NCBI GenBank assembly: GCA_902464015.1
Contig: CABQHM010000003.1
Location: 1 to 64,000 of the forward strand
DNA from: an uncultured Coriobacteriales bacterium
GTDB taxonomy: Bacteria; Actinomycetota; Coriobacteriia; Coriobacteriales; UMGS124
Length of the DNA: 64,000 bases
Direction of reading: 5' to 3'
This document shows positions 45,607-54,929 of this stretch, in pieces (the first letter of the stretch is position 1; each line of letters opens with the position of its first letter). A program made the position numbers and the translations under genes. The notes beneath the pieces are model-generated. The model saw nothing but the letters and a program-made list of their open reading frames with translations, had not been told where the DNA came from and searched no databases.

Positions 45607-47528
45607 CGACACAACAGATGGCTGGGGACACGCTCTCGCGCCGCACGTTCTGCGCGTTGGCGGGGGCGGGCGCGTTTGCCCTGGGCCTTGGCCTTGCGGG
45701 TTGCGGCCAGGATGTCGCCGACGAAGAGACGAGCGATGCCAGCGGCTCCGACAAGGCACGAGCGGTGGAGAAGGCTCCTACGGGCGACTATGTCTTGCGT
45801 GACCGCAAATCCATCTACGCCGATGATGACGAGGACAGCGTGGTCGTGATGTATCTCACGATTCGACGCGGCAACTCCGGCGAGAGCACCGACCACACCT
45901 GGGAGGATATCAACGCCCACTCCAAGTACTGGTACGAGGAGCAGGGTGTGGCCCAGTATGCCTGCGAGGCCATCCTGCAGATCGGCGACGAGACGGGGCC
46001 CTTGCCTGAGGAGCTCGGTTACACGGTGCTTGCCCCCAACGCCACGGTCAAGGTACGCGGCCAGAGCTCGTCGTACTACTCGCAGAAGAACTACAAGATC
46101 AGCCTCAAGAAGGACAAGGGCTCTTGGCGCGACCAGACCGTCATCAACCTTAACAAGCACCAGCAAGAGGGTATGCGCTTCCGTAACAAGTTCGCCTTCG
46201 ACCTGCTCAAGACCATCCCGCAGACGACCTCGTGCCGTACGCAGTTCGTTCACCTCTACGTGTGCGACCAGACACAGGATGGCACCAACGCCGCGTTTGA
46301 GGATTACGGTCTGTACACGCAGGTGGAGCAGCTCAACAAGACCTACCTCAGGAATCATGACATGGACCGCTATGGGCAGCTCTACAAGGTGGAGTCGTTC
46401 GAGTACTACCGCTACCCCGAGGTGCTCAAGCTCAAGACCGACCCGACCTACGACGAAGTGGCATTCAACGAGGTGCTTGAGTCGAAAGGTAACGACGACC
46501 ACACGAAGCTTCTCGCCATGCTTGATGAGGTGAACGATTACGCGACCCCTATCGAGGATACGCTCGCTAAGTGGTTCGACGTCGAGAACCTCGTGTATTG
46601 GATGGCGTTTCATATGCTTGTGGGCAACTATGACGTGCAGTCGCGCAACGCCTTCCTCTATAGCCCACAGAACGTCGAGAAGTTCTTTGTGCTTTCGTGG
46701 GACAACGACGGCTGCCTGTTCCGCAAGGAGTGGGAGGTGCGCGAGCGCCTCGAGGGTATGGAATGGGAGCGCGGCGTAAGCAACTATTGGGGCATGGTGC
46801 TCTTCAACCGCGCGCTCAGGCTGCCCGACTTTCGTGCGGCGCTCGATGCGGCCGTTGAGGACCTGCTTGCCAACTACCTGGGACAAGAACATCTCGAGGA
46901 GATGGTGCGGGACTATCGCGCCGTCGTCGAGCCGTATGTGTACGCCCAGCCCGACATGCTCAGCGCCCCGCTCAGCGCCGAGCAGTACAACGAGGTCGCG
47001 CAGGCCATTTCTGGGGAGGTCCAGCTCAACTACGAGGACTATCGTGCTTCGCTTGAAAAATCCCTGCCGTTCTACATCGCCACGCCCGTGCTCGAGGACG
47101 GGGCCCTTTCGATGGGGTGGGACGCTTCGTATGACTTTGACGGCGAGATGATTTCCTATCGCGCGACGCTTGCGCGTGACCCCGACTTCGCCGATGTCCT
47201 CACCATGGAAGAGGATCTCGTCGTTCCTCAACTCAGTGTGGAAGACCCTGGTGAGGGGCAGTATTTCCTCAAAGTCGAGGCCACCAACGCGTCAGGCTAC
47301 ACGCAAGTGGCGTTTGACACATACGTGCGCGTCGACAACAGTGCCTCGGGCAAGGCGTACGGCACGCTGTGCTTCTACATCATGGCCGATGGCTCTGTGG
47401 TGCTTGACGGCGGCTATGTCGATACCGATTCGGACGATGCCGCCCCTGCGACGGACGAGGCCGACGGCGCTAGTCCGACTGGCGCCACCACTGAGCCCAG
47501 CGCGACAAAGACGGGTGAGGAGCGATGA
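45603..47528 (+). CDS. CotH-kinase family lipoprotein
   Basis: A 641-residue exported protein. The signal SRRTFCALAGAGAFALGLGL AGC has both twin arginines and a lipobox (LAGC), implying Tat export and lipid anchoring. The CotH-kinase domain is recognisable: VRGQSSSYYSQKNYKISLKK, LNKHQQEGMRFRNKFAFDLL, YGLYTQVEQLNKTYL, and the catalytic SWDNDGCL. CotH proteins phosphorylate proteins in spore coats; homologues also occur in polysaccharide and cellulosomal contexts of non-spore formers. The target here is unknown. ATGA overlap with pelG. Confidence 0.85.
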   Translation: MTTQQMAGDTLSRRTFCALAGAGAFALGLGLAGCGQDVADEETSDASGSDKARAVEKAPTGDYVLRDRKSIYADDDEDSVVVMYLTIRRGNSGESTDHTWEDINAHSKYWYEEQGVAQYACEAILQIGDETGPLPEELGYTVLAPNATVKVRGQSSSYYSQKNYKISLKKDKGSWRDQTVINLNKHQQEGMRFRNKFAFDLLKTIPQTTSCRTQFVHLYVCDQTQDGTNAAFEDYGLYTQVEQLNKTYLRNHDMDRYGQLYKVESFEYYRYPEVLKLKTDPTYDEVAFNEVLESKGNDDHTKLLAMLDEVNDYATPIEDTLAKWFDVENLVYWMAFHMLVGNYDVQSRNAFLYSPQNVEKFFVLSWDNDGCLFRKEWEVRERLEGMEWERGVSNYWGMVLFNRALRLPDFRAALDAAVEDLLANYLGQEHLEEMVRDYRAVVEPYVYAQPDMLSAPLSAEQYNEVAQAISGEVQLNYEDYRASLEKSLPFYIATPVLEDGALSMGWDASYDFDGEMISYRATLARDPDFADVLTMEEDLVVPQLSVEDPGEGQYFLKVEATNASGYTQVAFDTYVRVDNSASGKAYGTLCFYIMADGSVVLDGGYVDTDSDDAAPATDEADGASPTGATTEPSATKTGEER

Positions 47529-48349
47529 GCTTATCCCTGCTCTCTCGCACGTCCGCAGGTACGGCCGCGTCGGGGCCCGTCGGCGAGGCGCCCGTTGCGG
47601 CATCGCCGGCTCGCCCTGTGCGTCGACAGTTTCGCAACGAGTGGAAGTACTATCTCTCCTTGTGGGACGCCGATGCCCTGCGTGCCAGAATCGGGGCGGC
47701 TGTGCCGCATGACGAGCATGCGCCCGAGGGTGGCTACGCCATTCGCAGTCTGTACTTCGACGACTACTGGGACAGTGCCTACCACAACAAGATCGACGGC
47801 GTGCAATACCGCACCAAGTGGCGCGTGCGCATCTACAACTACTCGGATGCCACCATCAAGTTGGAGCGCAAGGTGAAGGACGGCGCGTACATCTACAAGC
47901 AGTCTGCCCGCCTCAGCCGCGAGGAGTTCGAGCGCATCATCGACGGGGACTACGCGTTTCTCCTGGACAGTTCCCAGGACCTCTGCCGCGAGTTCTACGT
48001 GGCGTGCGTGAGCCAGGTCATGCGCCCCAAGGTCATCGTCGACTACGAGCGCGAGCCGTTCGTCTTCGACGCGGGCACCGTGCGCATCACGTTCGACTCC
48101 AACCTGCGCGCCGCCGCCGCGACGGGCGACATCTTCAACCCCGACCTGCCCACCTACGACGTGCTGCCATACGGCAAGACGATCATGGAGGTCAAGTTCA
48201 CGGAGTTCTTCCCCCAGTTCATCCGTGAGATGCTGCCCCCGGGTGCCCAAGACTTGTCGGCCATCTCCAAGTACGTGCTGTGCTATGAGCAGATGCACCA
48301 TCGCTCCGATGTTCTCTCCATGCTCACTAAGTCCGAAAAGGCCTGGTAA
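47525..48349 (+). CDS. VTC-domain protein (polyphosphate polymerase-like)
   Basis: A 274-residue soluble protein of the VTC family, a triphosphate-tunnel fold. Conserved tunnel strands appear in order: FRNEWKYYLS, YAIRSLYFDDYWD, KWRVRIYNYSD, IKLERKVKDG, PKVIVDYEREPF, TIMEVKFTEF. In yeast this domain makes polyphosphate; in bacteria the VTC gene is often next to CotH and DUF4956 genes. Its start overlaps the CotH stop. Confidence 0.9.
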   Translation: MSLSLLSRTSAGTAASGPVGEAPVAASPARPVRRQFRNEWKYYLSLWDADALRARIGAAVPHDEHAPEGGYAIRSLYFDDYWDSAYHNKIDGVQYRTKWRVRIYNYSDATIKLERKVKDGAYIYKQSARLSREEFERIIDGDYAFLLDSSQDLCREFYVACVSQVMRPKVIVDYEREPFVFDAGTVRITFDSNLRAAAATGDIFNPDLPTYDVLPYGKTIMEVKFTEFFPQFIREMLPPGAQDLSAISKYVLCYEQMHHRSDVLSMLTKSEKAW

Positions 48350-48407
48350 AGGCCATGTAGATAGAGCAATCTCGACGCACTTTTAGATTTGAAAGGAAAC
48401 GCCTCTG

Positions 48408-49091
48408 ATGAGCTTCCAAGACTTCTTCAAGAACTCCGTGTGGGAGGACTTCCTCTCGCGCCAGGCCGTCACCTCCTCCACGCTCACCTCGATGATCATC
48501 TCGCTGCTTGCGGCGCTTGCGCTGGGCCTCTTCATCTACGTCATCTACCGGCGGTTCTTCGGTGGCGTGGTGTTCTCGCGCTCCTTTGCCACCACGCTTG
48601 TGGGCATGTGCGTGCTCACGTGCATGGTGACGCTGGCTATCTCCACCAACGTCGTCATCTCGCTGGGTATGGTGGGCGCCCTGTCGATCGTGCGCTACCG
48701 TACCGCCGTCAAGGACCCGATGGATCTGCTCTACCTTTTCTGGGCCATCACCGCAGGCATCACTGCTGGAGCGAGCCTCTATGCGCTCGCTGCCATCTCG
48801 AGCGTCGTGATGGTGGCCGTGGTGTGGGTGCTCTACGTGCGCCAGCAGTCTGGGTCCATCTTCCTCATGGTGGCCCACTACGAGGGTCAGCGCGCCGGTG
48901 ACGAGATCCTGCGCCGCATGGGAGGTACGAAGTTCCAGCTCAAGAGCACCACGCTGCGCAAGGGCGTGACGGAGATGATCGTCGAGGTGTTCTGCAAGAA
49001 CAGCGAGACGGCGTTCGTCGAAAAAATCGAGGCCATCGAGGGCGTGAACGACGTGACGCTGGTCCAATACAACGGCGAGTACCATGGCTAA
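48408..49091 (+). CDS. DUF4956 membrane protein
   Basis: A 227-residue protein with four transmembrane helices (residues 25-150) and a cytoplasmic C-terminal alpha/beta domain. MVGALSIVRYRTAVKDPMDL LYLFWAITAGI is the DUF4956 signature. Function is unestablished, but the family regularly partners the VTC protein. It is 58 bases from the VTC gene and overlaps the next by 8. Confidence 0.9.
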   Translation: MSFQDFFKNSVWEDFLSRQAVTSSTLTSMIISLLAALALGLFIYVIYRRFFGGVVFSRSFATTLVGMCVLTCMVTLAISTNVVISLGMVGALSIVRYRTAVKDPMDLLYLFWAITAGITAGASLYALAAISSVVMVAVVWVLYVRQQSGSIFLMVAHYEGQRAGDEILRRMGGTKFQLKSTTLRKGVTEMIVEVFCKNSETAFVEKIEAIEGVNDVTLVQYNGEYHG

Positions 49092-50784
49092 CGTGGTGTC
49101 CGGATGCGCTGCGGGCGCGCTTGGCGAAGACTCATACGCGTCCAGTGCGCAGCGCCTTCGCACACCTTGCCGTAGCGCGACCGAGCGCATGGGGGATGAA
49201 TCGGCGGCCGTCACGGGTGACATTGCTGACAGAGATGCCGAAGGAGCGGAGCACAACAGCGCTTGCGTTTCCCATGTGGCGGAGGACACCGCGAGTGGAG
49301 GCGCTGGCGGAGACGCAGGAGTCATGGAGCGCGATGGTTCGGATGCGTTTGGCGGGCGCCACCGCGGCGATTCTGAGCGTGCGAAATCGCATATGTCTGG
49401 TGGCAAGCGTCGTTTTCGGCTGCCGCTGTCGGTGGTCGTTATCTGTGTGTGCCTCGTGGTCGTGGCGGTCTCGCTTGTTGTATATGTCGACTCGTTGAGT
49501 TTCACGGTGCGGCCCACCTATGCTTCGGCGGATTCGAATCCTCTTATGGGATTTGCCGCCGCTGCCGATGACAAGAGCGCGGCTGAAAACGAGCAGCTTG
49601 TGTATATTGACGTCACCTGGGCCGAGTGGGAGCCTGAGGAGGGCACTTTCGACATCGCCGCGCTAGAGAAGAAAAACAACATTGCCCGCTGGCGTGCCGA
49701 GGGCAAGCATGCCGTGCTGCGCTTTGTGTGCGACGCCCCCGGCAGTGAGGCCCATCGCGACATCCCCCAGTGGCTCTACGAGCAGACCGGCGATGGGGCG
49801 GACTACGACAACGAGTACGGTAAAGGGTATGCGCCCGATTATTCCAACGCCACGTTCAGGGCGGCCCATGCCCGCGCTATCGCGGCGCTCGGCGCTTGGG
49901 CGAGCCAGGATACGTTCGTCTCGTATGTGGAGCTGGGAAGCCTGGGTCACTGGGGCGAGTGGCACACGCTTGAGGAGTCGGGCGTTCCCGCCATGCCCGA
50001 GGAACGCCTCTGCCGGGAATACTATTCCCAATATCAGAGCGCATTTCCGCAAGCGCGCCTTTTGACCAGGCGAAACTATGCCTTGAGCGTTGATAGCGGG
50101 GCGGGTGTGTACAACGACATGACAGGCTCGTCCGACGACACGCTCGAGTGGCTTGCCTGGCAGTTGGCGGGCGGCTCGCAAGAGGTCGCCGATTACGAGA
50201 TTGCCTATTCTCCCGTTGAGGACATTTGGCGCACCGCGCCGGTGGGAGGCGAGTTCACGAGCTCGCTCGACATGGGCTACATGCTGGGCGACAACATCGT
50301 CCAGACGCTCAACCTGCTGCGTTCCTCGCACATGACCTTCATCGGCCCGCATTATCCCAAGGGAGAATATGCCGAGAGTGCGGGCGCGCACATGGTGGGC
50401 GGGCTTTTGGGGTACCGCCTGTGGGTGCCGGAGCTTGACGTGCGTTTTGACGCGCTCACGCGCTGTTGGGACATCACTATGGAGTGGAGAAACGACGGTG
50501 TTGCCCCGCTCTATGCCGACTGGCCTGTCACGCTCGAGGTGCGCGACTCATCGGGAGAGACGGTCTACGACGCTGCGCTGCCTCTAGTGCTGTCCGACCT
50601 TTGCGACGGCGAGGAGTTCACGGTCAAGGCCTCTGTGCCGTTTGACCAGCGCTATTGGGACGGCTTCACCATCGGCGTCGGCATTACCGACCCGCTCACG
50701 GGTGACTACGCCGTGCGGCTTTCCAGCGACACCCCCTACCTGCCCGACGGCCTCAACGTCCTCTACGAGGAGCCTGCCCGCTAG
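49084..50784 (+). CDS. Membrane-anchored DUF4832 glycosidase-like protein
   Basis: A 566-residue protein. The first 115 residues are hydrophilic and low complexity; a single helix (LSVVVICVCLVVVAVSLVVY) then leads to an extracytoplasmic DUF4874/DUF4832 region. This starts NPLMGFAAAADD and YIDVTWAEWEPEEGTFDIAA, as in TIM-barrel glycosidases, and contains VELGSLGHWGEWHT. A beta-sandwich (DUF4832) follows. As last gene of the Pel locus it may supply the hydrolase activity otherwise carried by PelA. The start could be later, as the N-terminal part is atypical. Confidence 0.75.
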   Translation: MANVVSGCAAGALGEDSYASSAQRLRTPCRSATERMGDESAAVTGDIADRDAEGAEHNSACVSHVAEDTASGGAGGDAGVMERDGSDAFGGRHRGDSERAKSHMSGGKRRFRLPLSVVVICVCLVVVAVSLVVYVDSLSFTVRPTYASADSNPLMGFAAAADDKSAAENEQLVYIDVTWAEWEPEEGTFDIAALEKKNNIARWRAEGKHAVLRFVCDAPGSEAHRDIPQWLYEQTGDGADYDNEYGKGYAPDYSNATFRAAHARAIAALGAWASQDTFVSYVELGSLGHWGEWHTLEESGVPAMPEERLCREYYSQYQSAFPQARLLTRRNYALSVDSGAGVYNDMTGSSDDTLEWLAWQLAGGSQEVADYEIAYSPVEDIWRTAPVGGEFTSSLDMGYMLGDNIVQTLNLLRSSHMTFIGPHYPKGEYAESAGAHMVGGLLGYRLWVPELDVRFDALTRCWDITMEWRNDGVAPLYADWPVTLEVRDSSGETVYDAALPLVLSDLCDGEEFTVKASVPFDQRYWDGFTIGVGITDPLTGDYAVRLSSDTPYLPDGLNVLYEEPAR

Positions 50785-50962
50785 CGCTGATGGGTGCGCC
50801 CGGTGCGTCGGGGTGCCGCGGACGGTGCCTGTGGCCGGTAGACTTACGTTTTGTTGGGAAGACGGCGCTTGCACGGCGATTGGATTGCTATACATGCTTT
50901 ACAAAGGATGGTTTGCGAAGCTAGACTGTCCGTGAAACAGTGGGCGCGAAAGGCGGTGGACC

Positions 50963-51373
50963 ATGGCTGTCGCGGTGGCGGAAAGGGAGTCCCGGGCGGG
51001 TGCAACGGCCCAGATAAACGCACGGTTGAACCCTGTGCTCAAGCAGCGCGGCGATGAGGGGCTGTCGGGAGCGGGATTGTCGCCCTCGCAGGCAATTCGT
51101 GCGCTGTGGGAACTTGCCGCGCGCAATTCCGACAACCCCGAAGCGATTCAAAGGGCGCTCTTTCCCGAGAGGGCTGAGGTGCAGGAAGCCGAGTTGAGCG
51201 CCGCGCAGCGCCGCCGTGCCGAGGCGATTGGCAAAGGGGCACATGTTGTTGAGGACGCGTATCGGACAATGGGGGTCGTTCCCACGTCTTCTTCTGCAGG
51301 CCTCTCATTTGATGAGCTGCGGGATTTGGCGTATCAGGAGCGTTATGGCGAGCTGATGGGGTGGGAGTCGTGA
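50963..51373 (+). CDS. RelB/DinJ-like antitoxin
   Basis: A 136-residue protein. The N-terminal AQINARLNPVLKQRGDEGLS and GLSPSQAIRALWELAARN form a ribbon-helix-helix unit as in RelB/DinJ, with a charged C-terminal half that would wrap the toxin. The next gene overlaps its stop (GTGA) and encodes a PIN-domain protein, giving a toxin-antitoxin operon. Confidence 0.75.
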   Translation: MAVAVAERESRAGATAQINARLNPVLKQRGDEGLSGAGLSPSQAIRALWELAARNSDNPEAIQRALFPERAEVQEAELSAAQRRRAEAIGKGAHVVEDAYRTMGVVPTSSSAGLSFDELRDLAYQERYGELMGWES

Positions 51374-51915
51374 GCGTGCCTTGGCGCTCGATTGTTGTGG
51401 ACACCAACATATGGCTCGACTACTTCCTGGGATTGAGGGCTGGTTCCCAACAGGCCCGTGAGCTGCTCGACGCCGCAAATCGCGCAGGCATCGAGCTGCT
51501 GTACGCGGTCACGAGCACAAAGGACCTGTTCTATCTCATAAGCGCCGACTTCAAAAGGAACTATCGCCTGCAATTCGGGAATGAGTCGCCTGAAGCGGGG
51601 GCGCAGGCGGCGGGCGAGGTGGCCTGGAGTTGCCTTTCGGTCATGGATGAGATTGCAACTGCAGTGGCGTGCGATCAGGCGGACGTGTGGATGGCCCGCA
51701 AACAGCGGTGCCTGCACGAGGACTATGAGGACAACCTCGTCGTGGCGGCGGCGCAACGCGCCCATGCCGATTGCCTGGTGACCAACGACCAAAACCTTCT
51801 CAAGCACAGCCCCGTCGCAGCCCTCTCCTGCGCCGATGCGCTGGCATATCTGCAGGCGCTTGAACCTGCGGACAGCTTGCGATGGCGGGGTCCGTTCGCC
51901 GTTCTCCATGCCTGA
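51370..51915 (+). CDS. PIN-domain toxin
   Basis: A 181-residue VapC-like ribonuclease. The first catalytic aspartate is in IVVDTNIWLDYFLG; the acidic ED in HEDYEDNLVVAAAQR and the final DCLVTNDQNLLKH complete the PIN active site. GTG 51370 overlapping the antitoxin stop is taken as start; GTG 51361 is possible. It would cleave RNA when the antitoxin is degraded. Pairing a RelB/DinJ-type antitoxin with a PIN toxin is known but less usual. Confidence 0.85.
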   Translation: MSVPWRSIVVDTNIWLDYFLGLRAGSQQARELLDAANRAGIELLYAVTSTKDLFYLISADFKRNYRLQFGNESPEAGAQAAGEVAWSCLSVMDEIATAVACDQADVWMARKQRCLHEDYEDNLVVAAAQRAHADCLVTNDQNLLKHSPVAALSCADALAYLQALEPADSLRWRGPFAVLHA

Positions 51916-52055
51916 CAATCGAGCCAATCTGTCAGGCGAGGAGCGCGGCGGGTGATGGCGAGCCTGAATTTCCACGTTGTACACTCTGCGTAAGCCCAAA
52001 GGGAGGGGCCCGCGCGGAGGGAGACCGCGCATGCAACGAGGAGAGGGAGAACATC

Positions 52056-53492
52056 ATGGAAATGTCCCGCAGGGGTTTTGTTGCTGGTGCCGCCGGTATG
52101 GCTGTTGCCACGATGGGCGCCACCGTTACGTTTGACGCCGACGGCAAGGTCGTCAGCAAGGCGCACGCACTTGACGCCCACCCCGATGTGCCCGCCAAGG
52201 CCGGCATCGACGGCGTGACCCAGCTTGACCAGCTTGACGCGATGTGCCCCGAGTGGGTCGACCCCACCACGTATCGCTACCCGCTTACCGACCTCACTAC
52301 CATCGAGATGTGCGACGAGGACGTCACCTTCGACGACGGCACCGTCATCCCGGCCGTGTATGTGAACCTGCGCAACCGCATCAACCACATGGGCAAGGGC
52401 CTGGGCAGCGAGCCCGACTCCACGAGCTACCAGATGCTCATGAGCAACTGGACCGAGGAGGAGGCGGCATGGGAGCTTGAGATGCCGCTGCTGTCCATCT
52501 TCAATGCGTACGATTACAGCCTGGCGAGCGGCCGCACGGTCGAGGAGTGCCAGGAGATTCTCACGCACATGGCCGGCAAGTGCCTCATCTACCATATGAA
52601 CCGTGGCGACGCCGACTACTACATGCTGCTGCCGCACATCAACGGCTGGTGGGAGTTCACCGAGCTCAAGGCCTATTTTACCGCCAAAGAGGCCGGCGAG
52701 GACACCGTGGCGCGCATGGCCGAGTTCAACGCCGACAACGTCTGGGGCGTCAACGGCGCCGGCTGGGACGACTTCGACAACACCTTCCCGCTGTTCCGCA
52801 CCTACCCCATCAGCGAGGACGTCATCGCCGAGGACGAGTTCCTGCCGTACAACGACTGGCGCGCCATCATCAAGCGCCACAAGACGATTACCGTCTCGCC
52901 TTGCCAGTGCCGCCTGATGTGGGAGGGCATTGGCGTGCCGTTCCCCGAGGAGCACCCGCGCCGCACCTGCCTGTCGCTGGGCGAGATGGCCGAGTACTTC
53001 ATTGAGCAGGGCATCGGCGAGCAGATTACGCAGGACGAGGCTATCGCCATCTACGAGGACGCCATTGAGACCGGCATGGTGGTGGAGTCCATCGCCACGA
53101 AGGATGCCGACATCATGTGCCTGTGCCATGGCAGCTCCTGCGGCAACCTCATGGGCTTCAAGGGCATGGCGCTCAACGGCCTGCCTGCGTGGAAGAACTT
53201 CAACGGCTACTGGCTCGACTACGACGCTGAGAAGTGCATCAAGTGCGGCGCCTGCGTGGAGCGCTGCCCCATGGAGGCCATCGCGCTCGACGGCCCCGAT
53301 GGTACCTGCACGCACAACCTGGCCTGCGTGCGTTGCGGCCAGTGCATCAAGGTGTGCCCCGCCGAGGCCCGCATCCTGCGCGCCCGCGAGGACTACCCCG
53401 CGCACGCCCTGCCCGAGGACTATCTCGACAGCCACCGTTCCATCGCCATGGAGCGCCTGCACCGCGACAACATCGTCGACTTTGTGGGCTAA
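52056..53492 (+). CDS. Tat-exported ferredoxin-like iron-sulfur protein (paralogue B)
   Basis: A 478-residue paralogue of the protein at 24633. Tat signal MEMSRRGFVAGAAGMAVATM. The order is the same: domain with a YYMLLPHINGWWEFTE wing, then SPCQCRLMWEGIGVPFPEEH PRRTC, then MCLCHGSSCG (C-x-C-x4-C, against CNCKSDCC in paralogue A), then ferredoxin clusters CIKCGACVERCP and CVRCGQCIKVCP. No LysR or respiratory gene is adjacent. ATG 52056 is preceded by GAGGAGAGGGAG. Confidence 0.8.
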   Translation: MEMSRRGFVAGAAGMAVATMGATVTFDADGKVVSKAHALDAHPDVPAKAGIDGVTQLDQLDAMCPEWVDPTTYRYPLTDLTTIEMCDEDVTFDDGTVIPAVYVNLRNRINHMGKGLGSEPDSTSYQMLMSNWTEEEAAWELEMPLLSIFNAYDYSLASGRTVEECQEILTHMAGKCLIYHMNRGDADYYMLLPHINGWWEFTELKAYFTAKEAGEDTVARMAEFNADNVWGVNGAGWDDFDNTFPLFRTYPISEDVIAEDEFLPYNDWRAIIKRHKTITVSPCQCRLMWEGIGVPFPEEHPRRTCLSLGEMAEYFIEQGIGEQITQDEAIAIYEDAIETGMVVESIATKDADIMCLCHGSSCGNLMGFKGMALNGLPAWKNFNGYWLDYDAEKCIKCGACVERCPMEAIALDGPDGTCTHNLACVRCGQCIKVCPAEARILRAREDYPAHALPEDYLDSHRSIAMERLHRDNIVDFVG

Positions 53493-53540
53493 GCTGCGTG
53501 AGGAGCTCGACGGGCTAGCAAAGCAAGTCATGTGAGACCA

Positions 53541-53577
53541 ACGGGCGGCCTTCGCGCAAGCGGGGCCGCCCGTTTTC
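53541..53577 (+). terminator. Rho-independent terminator after ferredoxin paralogue B
   Basis: ACGGGCGGCC (53541-53550) pairs with GGCCGCCCGT (53564-53573), followed by TTTCG. Confidence 0.85.
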
Positions 53578-53683
53578 GTGTGGCGTCTCTGATTTGACAT
53601 GCTGTTCACGATTCGCCGCTCCCAACACGCCTAGAATTGCCGCCGCAATTTGAGAGTGTGACTCGGGGAGGAACGACGGCGGT

Positions 53684-54883
53684 ATGAGCGTGCTGGCGCA
53701 AAAAGCAAGCGACGAGAAGATGGGATTGCGACAGTGGCTACCGTTGCTCGGCATCACGCTGTCTGCCTTCATCTTCAACACTTCGGAGTTCATGCCTGTG
53801 GCCCTGCTTACTGACATGGCTTTTGACCTGGGCGTCAACGAGTCGGTGATGGGCGCGGTCATCACGGTGTACGCCTGGAGTGTCATGCTGCTGTCGCTGC
53901 CGCTTATGATGTTCGCCTCGCGGTTTGCGCTCAAGCGTGTGCTGCTCTGCGTGATATGCGTCTTTCTTGCCGGACAGATCGTCACGGTCGCTTCGAGCAG
54001 CTATTGGATGCTGGTGGCCGGTCGCATCGTGGTTGCCATGGCACACGCCGTGTTCTGGTCCATTGCCTCGCCCATCGCGGTGAGGCTCGTACCTGAGAAG
54101 TTCGGTTCGCTGGCGCTGGGCATGGTGGTCACGGGTTCCTCGATCGCCACGATCGTGGGTATGCCGCTGGGTCGCATCGTGGGCCTTGCGCTGGGCTGGC
54201 GCTCGGCGTTCTTGCTGGTGGCGGCCATCACTGCCGTGGTGCTCGTCTACCTCACGGTGGTGTTTCCCAAGATGCCGGCGGGCGAGCCGTTTACCATCTC
54301 GAAGTTGCCTGGACTGCTTTCGAACAAGGCACTCGTGGGCATCTACGCCTTCATTGCGATTCTGGTGACGGGCTATTACACCGCGTACAGTTACATCGAG
54401 CCATTCCTGTTGCAGATGGCGGGCATGCCCGAGAGCGTGGTTACCGTGATGCTCACGGTGTTTGGCGTAGCTGGCATCGTGGGCAGCTTCCTGTTTGCGC
54501 GTTTCTTCGACGGACATCGTCGGATGTTCTTCCGTGCGGCTGTGGCGGGCCTGGTAGTGGCGCTGTTCGCGCTTGGCCTGGCGGCGTGCAACCCCGCGCT
54601 GATCGTCGTGGACTTCCTCGTGTGGGGTGTGACCTCAACCGCCTTCAACGTGGCGTTTCAGGGCGAGGTCATCCGCATCACGAGTCAGGACGAGGCCGCC
54701 GTGGCGACGTCCATCTACTCGGGCATCTTCAACCTCGGTATCGGCGGTGGCTCGGCCCTGGGCGGCGTTGTGGTGAGCAGCCTGGGGGTGGGGGTCATTG
54801 GATATGCGGGCGGTGCGCTCGTCCTCGTGGCTTTCGCGTTCCTGTGTGCCTGGCTGCTCGACAAGGTCGCACCGAAAAGGTAG
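53684..54883 (+). CDS. MFS transporter, sugar/drug efflux type (SotB/YdhP-like)
   Basis: A 399-residue major facilitator with 12 helices. The family signature FNTSEFMPVALLTDMAFDLG lies at the first helix, and the intracellular loop sequences SRFALKRVLL and ARFFDGHRRMFF are present. Relatives export arabinose-like sugars or drugs. GGGAGGAACGACGG precedes ATG 53684. It is monocistronic. Confidence 0.9.
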   Translation: MSVLAQKASDEKMGLRQWLPLLGITLSAFIFNTSEFMPVALLTDMAFDLGVNESVMGAVITVYAWSVMLLSLPLMMFASRFALKRVLLCVICVFLAGQIVTVASSSYWMLVAGRIVVAMAHAVFWSIASPIAVRLVPEKFGSLALGMVVTGSSIATIVGMPLGRIVGLALGWRSAFLLVAAITAVVLVYLTVVFPKMPAGEPFTISKLPGLLSNKALVGIYAFIAILVTGYYTAYSYIEPFLLQMAGMPESVVTVMLTVFGVAGIVGSFLFARFFDGHRRMFFRAAVAGLVVALFALGLAACNPALIVVDFLVWGVTSTAFNVAFQGEVIRITSQDEAAVATSIYSGIFNLGIGGGSALGGVVVSSLGVGVIGYAGGALVLVAFAFLCAWLLDKVAPKR

Positions 54884-54929
54884 CAGCGTCTGGCGTGACG
54901 TGCGGGACGCCGCAGGAGCGAGGGAGCAT

